Below, piece by piece: positions 48,798-58,756 of a stretch of 64,000 bases of DNA. Origin of the DNA: Cedecea davisae DSM 4568 (GTDB lineage: Bacteria > Pseudomonadota > Gammaproteobacteria > Enterobacterales > Enterobacteriaceae); the NCBI RefSeq assembly GCF_000412335.2, contig NZ_KE161030.1, positions 4,793,894 through 4,857,893 on the forward strand, written 5' to 3'. Below the pieces are notes generated by a model. It was not told the DNA's origin. It was given only the letters and a program-made list of their open reading frames with translations, and searched no databases. Position 1 is the first letter of the stretch. Every line of letters begins with the position of its first letter. The position numbers and the translations under genes are program-made.

Positions 48798-49169
48798 GTT
48801 ACAGAAAATAATCGCAATTATCTGAGTTTGCGCTACCCTTTATGTGTCACTGGTATGAACTTATTCAGCCGTGTCCCGTTGCGTGTTGACGCCATATTAG
48901 CGGTGGCGTAACATGCGCGCACGATTACGCTAAGAGGACACTCGCCTTGGACACACCCAGTAGATGCTGGCTCAATAACCTGTCATCCAGGTACAACTTC
49001 TAAGGCTATCCTCCGGTGCTGATAGCCTTCGTGGTTGTCAGCGACCTCATATATTTTATATCCCGTCGCCCCTTGAGTCAGACTGTTTAATGGTCTGAAA
49101 CCTCTATCGTTTCTGTCTGTGTGCCAACCGAATTGTCCCTGATATTTTTTTGCATTGGGAGTCCCGGTC
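48798..49169 (+). promoter_or_regulatory. corA leader region
   Basis: 372 bp between uvrD and corA. It contains the corL-like ORF (48947-49003), a perfect 9-bp hairpin AAGGCTATC/GATAGCCTT (49002-49010 with 49021-49029) starting inside its stop codon, a smaller CAGAC/GTCTG hairpin (about 49079-49097), then an unstructured C/T-rich stretch before corA. In Salmonella, corA expression is controlled in the leader by Rho in response to corL translation. Core promoter not assigned. Confidence 0.55.
48947..49003 (+). CDS. corL: CorL-like leader peptide of corA
   Basis: An 18-residue ORF with TTG start, MDTPSRCWLNNLSSRYNF, preceded by AAGAGGA with nine-base spacing. It lies about 165 bp upstream of corA and is followed by a hairpin overlapping its stop codon. 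Salmonella has a short corL ORF at this place whose translation governs Rho-dependent termination before corA. The assignment rests on position and size. Confidence 0.55.
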   Translation: MDTPSRCWLNNLSSRYNF

Positions 49170-50120
49170 ATGCTGAGCGCATTTCAACTGGAAAATAATC
49201 GCCTTGCCCGCCTCGAGCTGGACGAGACCGATAACCTGACCAATTCGGTCTGGGTTGACTTGGTCGAGCCGGAAGAGAGCGAGCGAGAGCGTGTGCAAAC
49301 GGAACTTGGCCAAAGCCTGGCAACCCGACCAGAGCTGGAAGACATCGAAGCATCCGCGCGTTTCTTTGAAGACGAAGACGGGCTTCACATCCACTCCTTT
49401 TTCTTCTTTGAAGATGCGGACGACCACGCGGGCAACAGCACGGTAGCCTTTACTATTCGTGAAGGCCGCCTGTATACGCTGCGCGAGCGCGAACTGCCGG
49501 CGTTTCGTCTTTACCGCATGCGCGCCCGCAACCAGTCGATGGTAGACGGCAACGCCTGGGAGCTGCTGCTTGACCTGTTTGAAACCAAAATCGAACAGCT
49601 GGCGGATGAAATAGAAAACATCTATAGCGACCTCGAACAGCTGAGCCGCGTGATCATGGAAGGGCATCAGGGCGATGAATACGACGCCGCGCTTTCCACC
49701 CTGGCCGAGCTGGAAGATATCGGCTGGAAGGTGCGCCTGTGCCTGATGGATACCCAGCGTGCGCTGAACTTCCTGGTGCGTAAAGCCCGCCTGCCGGGTG
49801 GGCAGCTGGAACAGGCTCGCGAGATCCTGCGGGATATCGAATCCCTGCTGCCGCACAACGAATCGCTGTTCCAGAAGGTTAACTTCCTGATGCAGGCGGC
49901 GATGGGCTTTATCAACATCGAGCAGAACCGCATTATCAAAATCTTCTCGGTGGTTTCCGTAGTCTTCCTGCCGCCAACGCTTGTGGCCTCCAGCTACGGG
50001 ATGAACTTCGAGTTTATGCCCGAGCTGAAATGGAGCTTTGGTTACCCCGGGGCGATTATCTTTATGATGCTCGCGGGCTTAGCGCCGTATCTCTACTTTA
50101 AGCGTAAGAACTGGTTGTAA
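49170..50120 (+). CDS. corA: Magnesium/cobalt transporter CorA
   Basis: A 316-residue pentameric channel for Mg2+, Co2+ and Ni2+. Long cytoplasmic acidic/helical N-terminal domain with the stalk helix, then two C-terminal membrane helices. The signature GMN is in SSYGMNFEF and the basic end is YFKRKNWL. The ATG at 49170 gives [10 protein letters not shown] as in E. coli; an upstream ATG at 49155 adds five residues. Confidence 0.97.
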   Translation: MLSAFQLENNRLARLELDETDNLTNSVWVDLVEPEESERERVQTELGQSLATRPELEDIEASARFFEDEDGLHIHSFFFFEDADDHAGNSTVAFTIREGRLYTLRERELPAFRLYRMRARNQSMVDGNAWELLLDLFETKIEQLADEIENIYSDLEQLSRVIMEGHQGDEYDAALSTLAELEDIGWKVRLCLMDTQRALNFLVRKARLPGGQLEQAREILRDIESLLPHNESLFQKVNFLMQAAMGFINIEQNRIIKIFSVVSVVFLPPTLVASSYGMNFEFMPELKWSFGYPGAIIFMMLAGLAPYLYFKRKNWL

Positions 50121-50121
50121 G

Positions 50122-50148
50122 AAAAAAGGAGCCGCAGGGCTCCTTTTT
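50122..50148 (+). terminator. corA terminator
   Basis: Stem AAAGGAGCC/GGCTCCTTT with GCAG loop and T5; A-rich left flank makes it potentially active for rarD on the other strand as well. Confidence 0.9.
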
Positions 50149-50158
50149 CGTATCTGGC

Positions 50159-51055
50159 TTAACGGCCGGATTTCGTTCGCCGTTGGGTATAAATAGCATC
50201 GGCAATAAATAGCGCCAGCGCCGCCCAGATAAAGCCGAAGGTTATCATTTTGTCCTGGGTGATAACTTCATCGTAGAAGCTCACGGCCAGCAGGAACATC
50301 AGCGTTGGCCCCAGGTACTGGAAGAAACCGAGCGTTGAGAGGCGCAGGCGGGTTGCGGCGGCGGTGAAGCACAGCAGCGGCACGGTTGTGATAACGCCTG
50401 CGGCGATGAGCATCATGTTCAGAGACCACGGGTTCAGCCCCATATGGCTGGTGGCGCTATCGGCAATGCCAAACAGATAAATCGCCGCAATCGGCAGCAG
50501 CCAGAGCGTTTCGAACAACATCCCGGTCTGCGCGTCGACGGCAATTTTTTTACGGATAAGGCCGTAAAAAGCAAAGCTGAAAGCCAGGCCAAGGCCGATG
50601 ACCGGCAGCGAGCCGAAGGTCCACAGCTGTACCAGCACGCCGCAGACCGCCAGCAGTACGGCGACCCACTGCATGCGGCGAAAACGCTCTGCTAAAAACA
50701 GCATCCCCAGCACAACGTTAACCAGCGGGTTAATAAAATACCCGAGGCTCGCTTCCAGCATATGGTGGTTATTAACCGCCCAGATATACAACAGCCAGTT
50801 GCCGCCGATAAGCACGGCGGTCAGCGCCAGCGCTAAGATTTTTTTGCGGTTCTGGCAGGATCTTTTCACCTGCGGCCACTGGCGGCAGACGCTTATCAGG
50901 GCAAGCATAAAGAAGAATGACCAGATAACGCGGTGGGTAAGAATTTCGGTGGCCGGTACGTAGTGTATAAATTTGAAGTAAACCGGCGCGATGCCCCAGA
51001 TAAAATAGGCAGTCAGAGCAAGCATCACTCCCTGACGAGTCTGTTTCGGATCCAT
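50159..51055 (-). CDS. rarD: EamA/RhaT-family permease RarD
   Basis: A 298-residue polytopic protein with ten predicted helices and two EamA repeats. It matches E. coli RarD (about 296 aa), annotated as a chloramphenicol-sensitive protein homologue; physiological substrate unknown. 52 bp downstream of yigI on the same strand, so probably one transcript. No yigF/yigG genes lie between corA and rarD, unlike E. coli. Confidence 0.93.
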   Translation of the reverse strand: MDPKQTRQGVMLALTAYFIWGIAPVYFKFIHYVPATEILTHRVIWSFFFMLALISVCRQWPQVKRSCQNRKKILALALTAVLIGGNWLLYIWAVNNHHMLEASLGYFINPLVNVVLGMLFLAERFRRMQWVAVLLAVCGVLVQLWTFGSLPVIGLGLAFSFAFYGLIRKKIAVDAQTGMLFETLWLLPIAAIYLFGIADSATSHMGLNPWSLNMMLIAAGVITTVPLLCFTAAATRLRLSTLGFFQYLGPTLMFLLAVSFYDEVITQDKMITFGFIWAALALFIADAIYTQRRTKSGR

Positions 51056-51107
51056 GAAAAACGCTCAGCAAAAAAATAGTGCGCAAATAGTAACAGGATT
51101 TATCTTC

Positions 51108-51578
51108 TCACCCTACCATGTAGGTTGCGGTTGCGCTGGCAATGTAGACCTGGTCCTGGTTATGCAGCTCGACCCTGGCGACCGCGACCTTATTACCGGC
51201 GCGAAGCAAGCTGCTGCTGGCGGTAAAACGCTCTCCGCGGCCGGGGCGCAGATAATCGACGCGTAAATCGATGGTGCCCATTTTGGACAGGCGCTGGCGC
51301 AGTTCGTCTTCGGTTATCGTATCGTGGCGGGTGAGCGTGCTGCCGACGCAGACCAGCCCGGCCGCCACGTCCAGCACGGAAGCAATAACGCCTCCGTGTA
51401 AAATGCTTTGCGCCCAGTTCCCGACCATCATCGGCTGGTTATTAAAGCTAAGCTGGGCGAATGCCTTTTCGTAGCGCTCCAGTTCAAGACCGAGGGCGCG
51501 GTTAAAAGGCATGTGGTAAACGAAAATTTCGCCCACCAGCTTTAGCGCTTCTTCGGTGGTCAGCAGAGGGGAAGACAT
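51108..51578 (-). CDS. yigI: Hotdog-fold thioesterase YigI
   Basis: A 156-residue PaaI-type acyl-CoA thioesterase. [15 protein letters not shown] is the active-site region on the long hotdog helix, and the closing strand ends [10 protein letters not shown]. coli YigI acts on medium/long-chain acyl-CoA. Divergent from pldA, head of a yigI-rarD unit. Confidence 0.92.
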   Translation of the reverse strand: MSSPLLTTEEALKLVGEIFVYHMPFNRALGLELERYEKAFAQLSFNNQPMMVGNWAQSILHGGVIASVLDVAAGLVCVGSTLTRHDTITEDELRQRLSKMGTIDLRVDYLRPGRGERFTASSSLLRAGNKVAVARVELHNQDQVYIASATATYMVG

Positions 51579-51745
51579 GGTTCATTCCTCGAACAAATAA
51601 TGAATAAGTTAACAAGGTGTTTATTTTATGCTTCTCATTTGTTGCTTTCCACTTTAAGAGTGATAGCTATCGGGCGGAAACCCTGAGTCTGTAGAATGAA
51701 TGCCGCTTAATATTTTGAAACCTTGTGTTATGGAGAACGAGACTA

Positions 51746-52612
51746 ATGCTGAAATCTCTGGGATGGGGAATGGCCGCGCTGCTGCCGCTCTCCGCCTTTG
51801 CTCAAGAAGCCACTATTGATAAAGTTCACGACAAGCCAGCGGTACGCGGCAGCGTTATTGCCAACCTGCTGCAAGAGCATGACAACCCCTTTACGCTTTA
51901 CCCGTACGACACGAACTACCTGCTCTACACCTGGACCAGCGACCTGAATAAAGAAGCCATTAGCTCCTATGACTGGGCCAGCAACGCCCGTAAGGATGAG
52001 GTGAAATTTCAGCTCAGCCTGGCATTCCCGCTGTGGCGCGGCATTCTTGGGGATAACTCGGTGCTGGGGGCCTCTTATACCCAGAAGTCCTGGTGGCAGC
52101 TTTCCAACCGCAATGAGTCCTCGCCGTTTCGAGAAACCAACTATGAGCCGCAGCTGTTCCTGGGCTTTGCTACCGATGCGAGCTTCGCCGGCTGGACGCT
52201 GCGCGACGTTGAATTTGGCTATAACCACGATTCAAATGGCCGCTCTGACCCGACTTCACGCGGCTGGAACCGCCTGTATACGCGCCTGATGGCGCAAAAC
52301 GGCGACTGGCAGGTAGAAGTTAAGCCCTGGTACGTTGTGGGCAGCGTTGACGACAACCCGGATATCACCAAATACATGGGTTATTACCAGCTCAAAGTTG
52401 GCTATGCGCTCGGCGATGCGGTATTCAGCGTGAAAGGGCAGTACAACTGGAATAGCGGCTACGGCGGCGCGGAACTCGGCGTTAGCTACCCGATAACGAA
52501 GCACGTTCGCTTCTACACTCAGGTGTACAGCGGCTATGGTGAATCGCTCATCGACTACAACTTTAACCAGACACGGGTTGGCGTAGGCGTTATGCTTAAC
52601 GATCTTTTCTAA
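51746..52612 (+). CDS. pldA: Outer-membrane phospholipase A1
   Basis: A 288-residue 12-strand beta-barrel that degrades misplaced phospholipid in the outer leaflet. Signal peptide of about 20 residues ending in LSAFAQEA; catalytic His and Ser in YNHDSNGRSDPTSRGWN; C-terminal Phe. The ATG at 51746 is chosen because it starts the signal peptide and follows GGAGA; a GTG at 51725 would add WRTRL-type residues in front. Confidence 0.95.
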   Translation: MLKSLGWGMAALLPLSAFAQEATIDKVHDKPAVRGSVIANLLQEHDNPFTLYPYDTNYLLYTWTSDLNKEAISSYDWASNARKDEVKFQLSLAFPLWRGILGDNSVLGASYTQKSWWQLSNRNESSPFRETNYEPQLFLGFATDASFAGWTLRDVEFGYNHDSNGRSDPTSRGWNRLYTRLMAQNGDWQVEVKPWYVVGSVDDNPDITKYMGYYQLKVGYALGDAVFSVKGQYNWNSGYGGAELGVSYPITKHVRFYTQVYSGYGESLIDYNFNQTRVGVGVMLNDLF

Positions 52613-52675
52613 AGCATTGCAGTTTCTTTTCCGGGCGCTGAAAATGGCGCCTGAATTTTAGGTAGTGGGGATAGC

Positions 52676-54505
52676 GTGACACAGGCGGAAGTAATCAATC
52701 AGGCGTCGCTGGCAAGGCAGGTTTTGCAGGAAACCTTCGGGTATCAGCAATTCCGTCCGGGCCAGGAAACCATCATCGATACGGTGCTGGAGGGGCGTGA
52801 CTGCCTGGTGGTGATGCCGACCGGTGGCGGTAAATCGCTGTGCTATCAAATACCTGCTCTGGTATTTGGCGGCCTTACCGTAGTGGTCTCTCCGCTTATT
52901 TCCCTGATGAAAGACCAGGTCGATCAGCTGCTGGCTAACGGCGTAGCGGCGGCCTGCCTCAACTCGACCCAAAGCCGGGAGCAGCAGCAGGAAGTGATGG
53001 CTGGCTGCCGTACCGGGCAAATTCGCCTGCTGTATATCGCGCCCGAACGCCTGATGATGGACAACTTTATTGACCATCTCAGCAACTGGCAGCTTTCGAT
53101 GGTGGCGGTGGACGAAGCGCACTGTATTTCCCAGTGGGGGCACGACTTCCGCCCTGAGTATGCCGCGCTTGGTCAGCTTCGCGAGCGCCTCCCGGCCGTG
53201 CCCTTTGTCGCACTAACCGCGACGGCGGACGATACTACCCGGCTGGATATTGTGCGCCTGCTCGGCCTTAACGATCCGCTCATCCAAATCAGCAGCTTTG
53301 ACCGGCCCAATATCCGCTACATGCTGATGGAGAAATTCAAACCTCTCGATCAGCTGACTCGATATATTCAGGAGCAGCGCGGCAAATCCGGCATTATTTA
53401 CTGCAACAGCCGCGCCAAAGTGGAAGACATTGCCGCCCGTCTGCAAAGCAAGGGCGTGAGCGCCGGAGCCTACCATGCCGGGCTGGAGCACCAGGTCCGC
53501 GGCGAAGTGCAGGAAAAATTTCAGCGTGACGATCTGCAAATCGTGGTGGCTACCGTCGCGTTTGGTATGGGCATCAACAAGCCGAACGTGCGCTTTGTTG
53601 CCCACTTTGATATTCCGCGCAACATCGAATCCTATTACCAGGAAACAGGCCGCGCCGGGCGAGATGGTCTTCCTGCGGAAGCGATGCTGTTTTACGATCC
53701 TGCCGATATGGCCTGGCTGCGTAAGTGCCTGGAGGAGAAAGCCCCCGGGGCGCTCCAGGACATTGAGCGCCACAAGCTCAACGCGATGGGCGCTTTTGCC
53801 GAAGCGCAAACCTGCCGCCGTCTGGTGCTGCTCAACTATTTCGGCGAAGGCCGCCAGCAGGCCTGCGGCAACTGCGATATCTGCCTTGACCCGCCGCGTC
53901 GCTACGACGGGCTGATGGATGCCCAGAAAGCGCTGTCCTGCATTTACCGGGTCGGCCAGCGGTTCGGTATGGGCTATGTGGTTGAAGTGCTTCGCGGCTC
54001 CAATAACCAGCGTATTCGCGACCTCGGCCACGACAAGCTGAAAGTTTACGGCGAAGGCCGCGACCACACGACGGAGCACTGGGTGAGCGTTATTCGCCAG
54101 CTGATCCACCTTGGCGTTGTCACGCAGAACATCGCCGCGCACTCGGCATTACAGCTGACGGAGGCCGCCCGCCCTTATCTGCGTGGCGAAGAGCCGCTGA
54201 TGCTGGCGGTGCCGCGCGTTGTGGTGCTCAAGCCGCGCGCCAGCCAGAAAGTGTTTGGCGGCAACTACGACCGCAAACTGTTTGCCAAGCTGCGCAAACT
54301 GCGAAAATCTATTGCCGACGAAGAAAATATCCCGCCATACGTGGTGTTCAACGATGCAACGCTTATCGAAATGGCGGAGCAAATGCCGCTCTCTCCGGGT
54401 GAAATGCTGGGGATTAACGGCGTAGGCACCCGCAAACTTGAGCGCTTTGGTCGCCCGTTTATGACGATGATCCGCGACCATGTTGACGGGGTTGATGAAG
54501 AGTAG
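52676..54505 (+). CDS. recQ: ATP-dependent DNA helicase RecQ
   Basis: A 609-residue SF2 3'-5' helicase of RecF-type recombination. Motif 0 FGYQQFRPGQ, Walker A MPTGGGKS, DEAH box VDEAHCISQWGHDFRP, motif VI QETGRAGRDG, zinc cysteines (CRR...CGNCDIC), winged helix and C-terminal HRDC. The start is GTG at 52676, giving the E. coli length. Confidence 0.97.
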   Translation: MTQAEVINQASLARQVLQETFGYQQFRPGQETIIDTVLEGRDCLVVMPTGGGKSLCYQIPALVFGGLTVVVSPLISLMKDQVDQLLANGVAAACLNSTQSREQQQEVMAGCRTGQIRLLYIAPERLMMDNFIDHLSNWQLSMVAVDEAHCISQWGHDFRPEYAALGQLRERLPAVPFVALTATADDTTRLDIVRLLGLNDPLIQISSFDRPNIRYMLMEKFKPLDQLTRYIQEQRGKSGIIYCNSRAKVEDIAARLQSKGVSAGAYHAGLEHQVRGEVQEKFQRDDLQIVVATVAFGMGINKPNVRFVAHFDIPRNIESYYQETGRAGRDGLPAEAMLFYDPADMAWLRKCLEEKAPGALQDIERHKLNAMGAFAEAQTCRRLVLLNYFGEGRQQACGNCDICLDPPRRYDGLMDAQKALSCIYRVGQRFGMGYVVEVLRGSNNQRIRDLGHDKLKVYGEGRDHTTEHWVSVIRQLIHLGVVTQNIAAHSALQLTEAARPYLRGEEPLMLAVPRVVVLKPRASQKVFGGNYDRKLFAKLRKLRKSIADEENIPPYVVFNDATLIEMAEQMPLSPGEMLGINGVGTRKLERFGRPFMTMIRDHVDGVDEE

Positions 54506-54569
54506 CCTGCCCGCAGGAAAAGTGGCAGGATACTGACTCTATGAATTATCTGCACGCGAGCTATCTCCT

Positions 54570-55190
54570 ATGTTAATGCTATTCCTGACCGTGGCGCTGG
54601 TGCACATTGTTGCCCTGATGAGCCCGGGCCCTGACTTTTTCTTTGTTTCCCAGACCGCCGTAAGCCGCTCCCGCAAAGAAGCGATGATGGGCGTAATGGG
54701 CATTACCGCTGGCGTGATGGTTTGGGCGGGTGTTGCGCTGCTTGGCCTGCACCTGATCCTCGAAAAAATGGCGTGGCTCCATAACGTCATTATGGTCGGC
54801 GGCGGCCTGTATCTGTGCTGGATGGGCTACCAGATGCTGCGCGGTGCGCTGAAGAAAGAAGTCAAAAGTGAGGAAGCGCCGACGGTTGAGCTGGCGAGCG
54901 GCGGGAAGAGCTTCGTTAAAGGGCTGCTGACCAACCTGGCTAACCCGAAAGCGATTATCTACTTCGGCAGCGTGTTCTCGCTGTTCGTGGGCGACAATGT
55001 GGGCAGCGCGGAACGCTGGGGCCTGTTTGTGCTGATCGCGATTGAAACCTTTGCCTGGTTCAGCCTGGTGGCGAGCCTGTTCGCTTTACCGAAAATGCGT
55101 CGCGGCTATCAGCGCCTCGCCAAATGGATCGACGGTATGGCGGGCGCGTTGTTCACCGGGTTTGGTATCCACCTGATCATTTCCCGATAA
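54570..55190 (+). CDS. rhtC: Threonine exporter RhtC
   Basis: A 206-residue LysE/RhtB-family inner-membrane exporter with about six helices, start MLMLFLTVALVHI and the family motif SPGPDFFFV. E. coli RhtC exports threonine. Tail-to-tail with rhtB with no bases between the stop codons. Confidence 0.95.
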   Translation: MLMLFLTVALVHIVALMSPGPDFFFVSQTAVSRSRKEAMMGVMGITAGVMVWAGVALLGLHLILEKMAWLHNVIMVGGGLYLCWMGYQMLRGALKKEVKSEEAPTVELASGGKSFVKGLLTNLANPKAIIYFGSVFSLFVGDNVGSAERWGLFVLIAIETFAWFSLVASLFALPKMRRGYQRLAKWIDGMAGALFTGFGIHLIISR

Positions 55191-55811
55191 TCAGGCCTGG
55201 CGCGCTCCGGCAAGCAGCGCGCCAATCAACATAAACAACGAACCAAATACCCGGTTCAGGGCTTTCATCTGGCGCGGCCCTTTTATCCAGCCGGCAATGC
55301 GTTTTGCCAGGGTCGCATAGCCAATCATCACGAACACATCCACAACCACCGTTGTTACCCCCAGCACCACGTACTGCATCATCTGTGGCTGGTGCGGCAC
55401 GATAAACTGCGGGAATAATGCGGCAAGAAACACGATGCTTTTGGGGTTGGTCAGGTTGACGAACACCGCTCGTTTGAACAGCCTGCTGCGCGGCTGGCTG
55501 GTGGCCAGCGTGTTCAGGTCTAGCGCCCCGGCGGCACGCCATTGCTGAATGCCCAGCCAGATAAGATAGGCGGCACCGGCCCATTTCAGGACTTCGAAAG
55601 CCAGTAAAGAGCGCGAGAAGAGCGCACCAAGGCCGATGCCAACCAGCACAATATGGGTCGCCAGCCCGGTTTGCAGCCCGGCAATAGACGCCACCGTGCC
55701 GCGGTAGCCGTGGCTGATGGCGGTCGTCATGGTGTTAATGGCCCCGGAACCGGGTGAAAGGCTAAGAATTAATGTGGTTAGCAGGTAGGTAAACCACCAC
55801 TCGAAGGTCAT
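55191..55811 (-). CDS. rhtB: Homoserine/homoserine lactone exporter RhtB
   Basis: A 206-residue LysE-family exporter with about six helices and the [11 protein letters not shown] motif near residue 20. E. coli RhtB exports homoserine and its lactone. It is a paralogue of the adjacent rhtC in opposite orientation. Divergent from pldB. Confidence 0.95.
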   Translation of the reverse strand: MTFEWWFTYLLTTLILSLSPGSGAINTMTTAISHGYRGTVASIAGLQTGLATHIVLVGIGLGALFSRSLLAFEVLKWAGAAYLIWLGIQQWRAAGALDLNTLATSQPRSRLFKRAVFVNLTNPKSIVFLAALFPQFIVPHQPQMMQYVVLGVTTVVVDVFVMIGYATLAKRIAGWIKGPRQMKALNRVFGSLFMLIGALLAGARQA

Positions 55812-55911
55812 GCTAAGCTCCCTGGATGCGCACTTTTATGCCACAATACGCTATTGTTGATAAGCGTGCCACGAGCCACAAAAAAACCACAGATACCTGA
55901 TGCCGACCCCT

Positions 55912-56904
55912 ATGTCTCAGCATAAAAATGGATGGTTAGAACGCGAAGACGCATTTGCTGCTTTCGCGACAGGCCCGCTTACGGAATTCTGGCGCAGGCG
56001 TGAAGAGCGTGAATTCACCGGCGTTGATGACATTCCTGTGCGCTACGTCCGTTTCACTTCGCCACAGCACGATCGCGTTATCGTGGTCTGCCCTGGCAGA
56101 ATCGAAAGCTATGTGAAATACGCCGAGCTTGCCTGGGACTTATTCCACAGCGGTTTCGATGTTCTCATTATCGACCACCGCGGGCAGGGGCGATCCGGAC
56201 GACTGCTTTCGGACAGCCACCGCGGGCATGTTGTGAACTTCAGCGACTACGTTGAGGATTTTGACCGTTTTTACCAGCAGGAAGTTGCGCCGGGCAGCTG
56301 GCGTAAACGCTATATGCTGGCCCACTCAATGGGCGGCGCGATTGCCGCACTCTGGCTACAGCAGAACCCCGATGCCTTCAGCGCGGTTGCGCTTTGTGCG
56401 CCGATGTTTGGTATTACGCTGCGTTGGCCAGAGTGGATGGTTCGCCATATTCTTGACTGGGCTGAAGGGCACCCGCGTATTCGGGAAGGCTACGCAATAG
56501 GAACAGGTCGCTGGCGTGCGCTGCCGTTTAGCGTTAACGTCCTGACCCACAGTGAGGAGCGCTACCGCCGTAGCCTGCGTTTTTATGCTGATGAGCCAGC
56601 ATTGCGGGTGGGGGGGCCAACGTTCCACTGGGTACGAGAAGGAATACTCGCCGGAGAAAAGGTGTTAGCAGGAGCCGCTGCCATCACCACGCCGATTTTT
56701 TTACTCCAGGCAGAAGAGGAGCGCGTGGTGGACAACCGTGCGCACCAGCGTTTCTGCGAAATTAAGGCCGCGGCGGGTCATCCCTGTGAGGGGGAATCAC
56801 CTTACGTTATTGAAGGTGCGTATCACGAGATCCTGTTTGAAAAGGACGCTATGCGCGCCAGAGCGCTGTCTGCCGTACTCGAGTTTTTCGACCGGCATAA
56901 CTAA
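55912..56904 (+). CDS. pldB: Lysophospholipase L2
   Basis: A 330-residue alpha/beta hydrolase hydrolysing lysophospholipids. Nucleophile elbow AHSMGGA, oxyanion region IIDHRGQGRSGR, and C-terminal His in GAYHEILFEKD. The ATG at 55912 aligns with the E. coli start; an ATG at 55900 adds four residues and cannot be excluded. In Salmonella/E. coli the sRNA SgrS stabilises yigL by pairing within the pldB part of a pldB-yigL transcript, and the genes are adjacent here too. Confidence 0.93.
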   Translation: MSQHKNGWLEREDAFAAFATGPLTEFWRRREEREFTGVDDIPVRYVRFTSPQHDRVIVVCPGRIESYVKYAELAWDLFHSGFDVLIIDHRGQGRSGRLLSDSHRGHVVNFSDYVEDFDRFYQQEVAPGSWRKRYMLAHSMGGAIAALWLQQNPDAFSAVALCAPMFGITLRWPEWMVRHILDWAEGHPRIREGYAIGTGRWRALPFSVNVLTHSEERYRRSLRFYADEPALRVGGPTFHWVREGILAGEKVLAGAAAITTPIFLLQAEEERVVDNRAHQRFCEIKAAAGHPCEGESPYVIEGAYHEILFEKDAMRARALSAVLEFFDRHN

Positions 56905-56937
56905 TTGAAAATATCTCACCAGAGGCTGAATAATCCT

Positions 56938-57744
56938 ATGTACCACGTCGTTGCATCCGATTTAGATGGCACGTTGCTGTCTCCCGACCATTTCCTCTCC
57001 GCTTATGCGAAAGAAACATTAAAACTGCTCACAGCCGAAGGCGTTAACTTTGTTTTTGCCACCGGCCGCCACCACATTGATGTGGCACAAATCCGCGATA
57101 ATCTTGAGATCTCGGCCTACATGATCACCTCCAACGGTGCTCGCGTGCACGACACCGACGGCAATCTGGTGTTCTCTCACGACCTTGACCACGATATCGC
57201 TCAGGACTTGTTTGGCGTGATGCACAACAGCCCTGACATCGTGACCAACGTCTACCGCGGCGACGAGTGGTTTATGAACCGCCATCGTCCGGAAGAGATG
57301 AAATATTTCCAGGAAGCTAAATTTAGCTACACGCTGTTTGAACCTGGCCTGCTGGAAGCCGACGGGGTCAGCAAAGTGTTCTTCACCTGTGACGACCACG
57401 ACGCGCTGCTGCCGCTTGAGCAGGCCATTAACGCCCGCTGGGGTGACCGTGTAAACGTGAGCTTCTCTACGCTCACCTGCCTCGAAGTCATGGCGGGCGG
57501 CGTTTCCAAAGGCCATGCGCTGGAAGCGGTGTCTAAAGCGATGGGCTTTGGGCTGAAAGACTGTATTGCCTTCGGCGACGGGATGAACGATGCCGAGATG
57601 TTGAGCATGGCCGGAAAGGGCTGCATCATGGGCAACGCCCACCAGCGCCTTAAAGACCTGCTGCCGGAGCTTGAGGTTATCGGCACCAACGGGGATAACG
57701 CGGTGCCGCACTATCTGCGTAAACTGTTCCTGAAAGCCGAGTAA
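56938..57744 (+). CDS. yigL: HAD-family sugar-phosphate phosphatase YigL
   Basis: A 268-residue Cof-type HAD phosphatase. Motif I VASDLDGTLLS, motif II MITSNGA, motif III Lys in GGVSKGHAL and motif IV FGDGMNDAEML. It dephosphorylates sugar phosphates and PLP in E. coli and helps in glucose-phosphate stress. The ATG at 56938 gives MYHVVASDLDG; the frame upstream to 56905 is not conserved. Confidence 0.94.
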   Translation: MYHVVASDLDGTLLSPDHFLSAYAKETLKLLTAEGVNFVFATGRHHIDVAQIRDNLEISAYMITSNGARVHDTDGNLVFSHDLDHDIAQDLFGVMHNSPDIVTNVYRGDEWFMNRHRPEEMKYFQEAKFSYTLFEPGLLEADGVSKVFFTCDDHDALLPLEQAINARWGDRVNVSFSTLTCLEVMAGGVSKGHALEAVSKAMGFGLKDCIAFGDGMNDAEMLSMAGKGCIMGNAHQRLKDLLPELEVIGTNGDNAVPHYLRKLFLKAE

Positions 57745-57790
57745 TGGGCAAAATGACGGGTGGTTTAATAATGACCACTCGTCAACTAAA

Positions 57791-57823
57791 TAGTTAAGCC
57801 AGCCTGCTGTCCACTGGTTACAA
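57791..57823 (+). promoter_or_regulatory. BirA-like operator upstream of yigM
   Basis: TAGTTAAGC, 15 bp, TGGTTACAA. Compared with the BirA operator TTGTAAACC-N15/16-GGTTTACAA the halves match 6 of 9 and 7 of 9. It lies 33 bp before the start of a biotin transporter gene, which makes biotin control sensible. Candidate only. Confidence 0.4.
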
Positions 57824-57856
57824 TGGCGCAATATCGTTCGCTTCGGATTGCTCATC

Positions 57857-58756
57857 GTGCCATTACTTATCATCACCACAATTCTGTGGGCCTTCTCTTT
57901 TAGCCTAATCGGCGAATACCTTGCCGGGCATGTAGATAGCTACTTTTCCGTGCTGATGCGCGTTGGGCTGGCGGCACTGGTGTTCCTGCCGTTCCTGCGC
58001 TTTAAGGGCTATCAGCCAAAAACGCTGCTGCTTTATATGCTGGTGGGTGCGCTTCAACTGGGCGTAATGTACCTCTTCAGCTTCCGCGCCTACATGTATC
58101 TGACGGTTTCCGAATTCCTGCTGTTTACGGTGATGACGCCGCTTTACGTGACGCTTATCTACGATCTGTTGAGCGGCAATAAGCTGCGCTGGGGCTACGC
58201 TCTGAGCGCGGGGCTGGCGGTGATTGGTGCGGCGATTATTCGCTATGATAAGGTGAGTGAGCACTTCTGGATTGGCCTGCTGCTGGTGCAGGGGGCTAAT
58301 ATCTGCTTCGCTATCGGGATGGTGGGCTATAAGCGTCTGATGGAAACCCACCCGATGCCGCAGCATTGCGCGTTTTCCTGGTTTTATCTCGGAGCATTTA
58401 TTGTCGCCGTCGTGGCCTGGTTCACCCTCGGTAATCCGCAGAAGCTTCCTGTCACCTCGCTACAGTGGGGGATTCTGGTTTGGCTGGGTGTGGTGGCTTC
58501 CGGGCTGGGCTACTTTATGTGGAACTACGGCGCGACTCAGGTTGATGCCGGTACGCTCGGCATCATGAATAACGTGCACGTTCCGGCCGGGCTGCTGGTC
58601 AACCTTGCTATCTGGCAGGAGCAGCCGCACTGGCCGAGCTTTATCATTGGGGGAACGGTGATAATGGCCTCGCTGTGGGTACATCGCCGGTGGGTCGCTC
58701 CGCGTTCTTCACAAACGGAAGGTGGTCGCAGGCATGCTGGCGCGTCGAGCGAATAA
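57857..58756 (+). CDS. yigM: Biotin transporter YigM (BioP)
   Basis: A 299-residue EamA-family protein with ten predicted helices, related to the E. coli high-affinity biotin importer YigM/BioP. The GTG at 57857 gives [13 protein letters not shown] and the E. coli length; the TTG at 57848 would add three residues. Its last 113 bases overlap the convergent metR gene, an arrangement also present in E. coli. Confidence 0.92.
   Translation: MPLLIITTILWAFSFSLIGEYLAGHVDSYFSVLMRVGLAALVFLPFLRFKGYQPKTLLLYMLVGALQLGVMYLFSFRAYMYLTVSEFLLFTVMTPLYVTLIYDLLSGNKLRWGYALSAGLAVIGAAIIRYDKVSEHFWIGLLLVQGANICFAIGMVGYKRLMETHPMPQHCAFSWFYLGAFIVAVVAWFTLGNPQKLPVTSLQWGILVWLGVVASGLGYFMWNYGATQVDAGTLGIMNNVHVPAGLLVNLAIWQEQPHWPSFIIGGTVIMASLWVHRRWVAPRSSQTEGGRRHAGASSE

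Noticed and set aside
54541-54576. 11-codon ORF overlapping the rhtC start
   Set aside because: No Shine-Dalgarno sequence in front, very short, and it overlaps rhtC out of frame. Considered as a leader peptide but unsupported.
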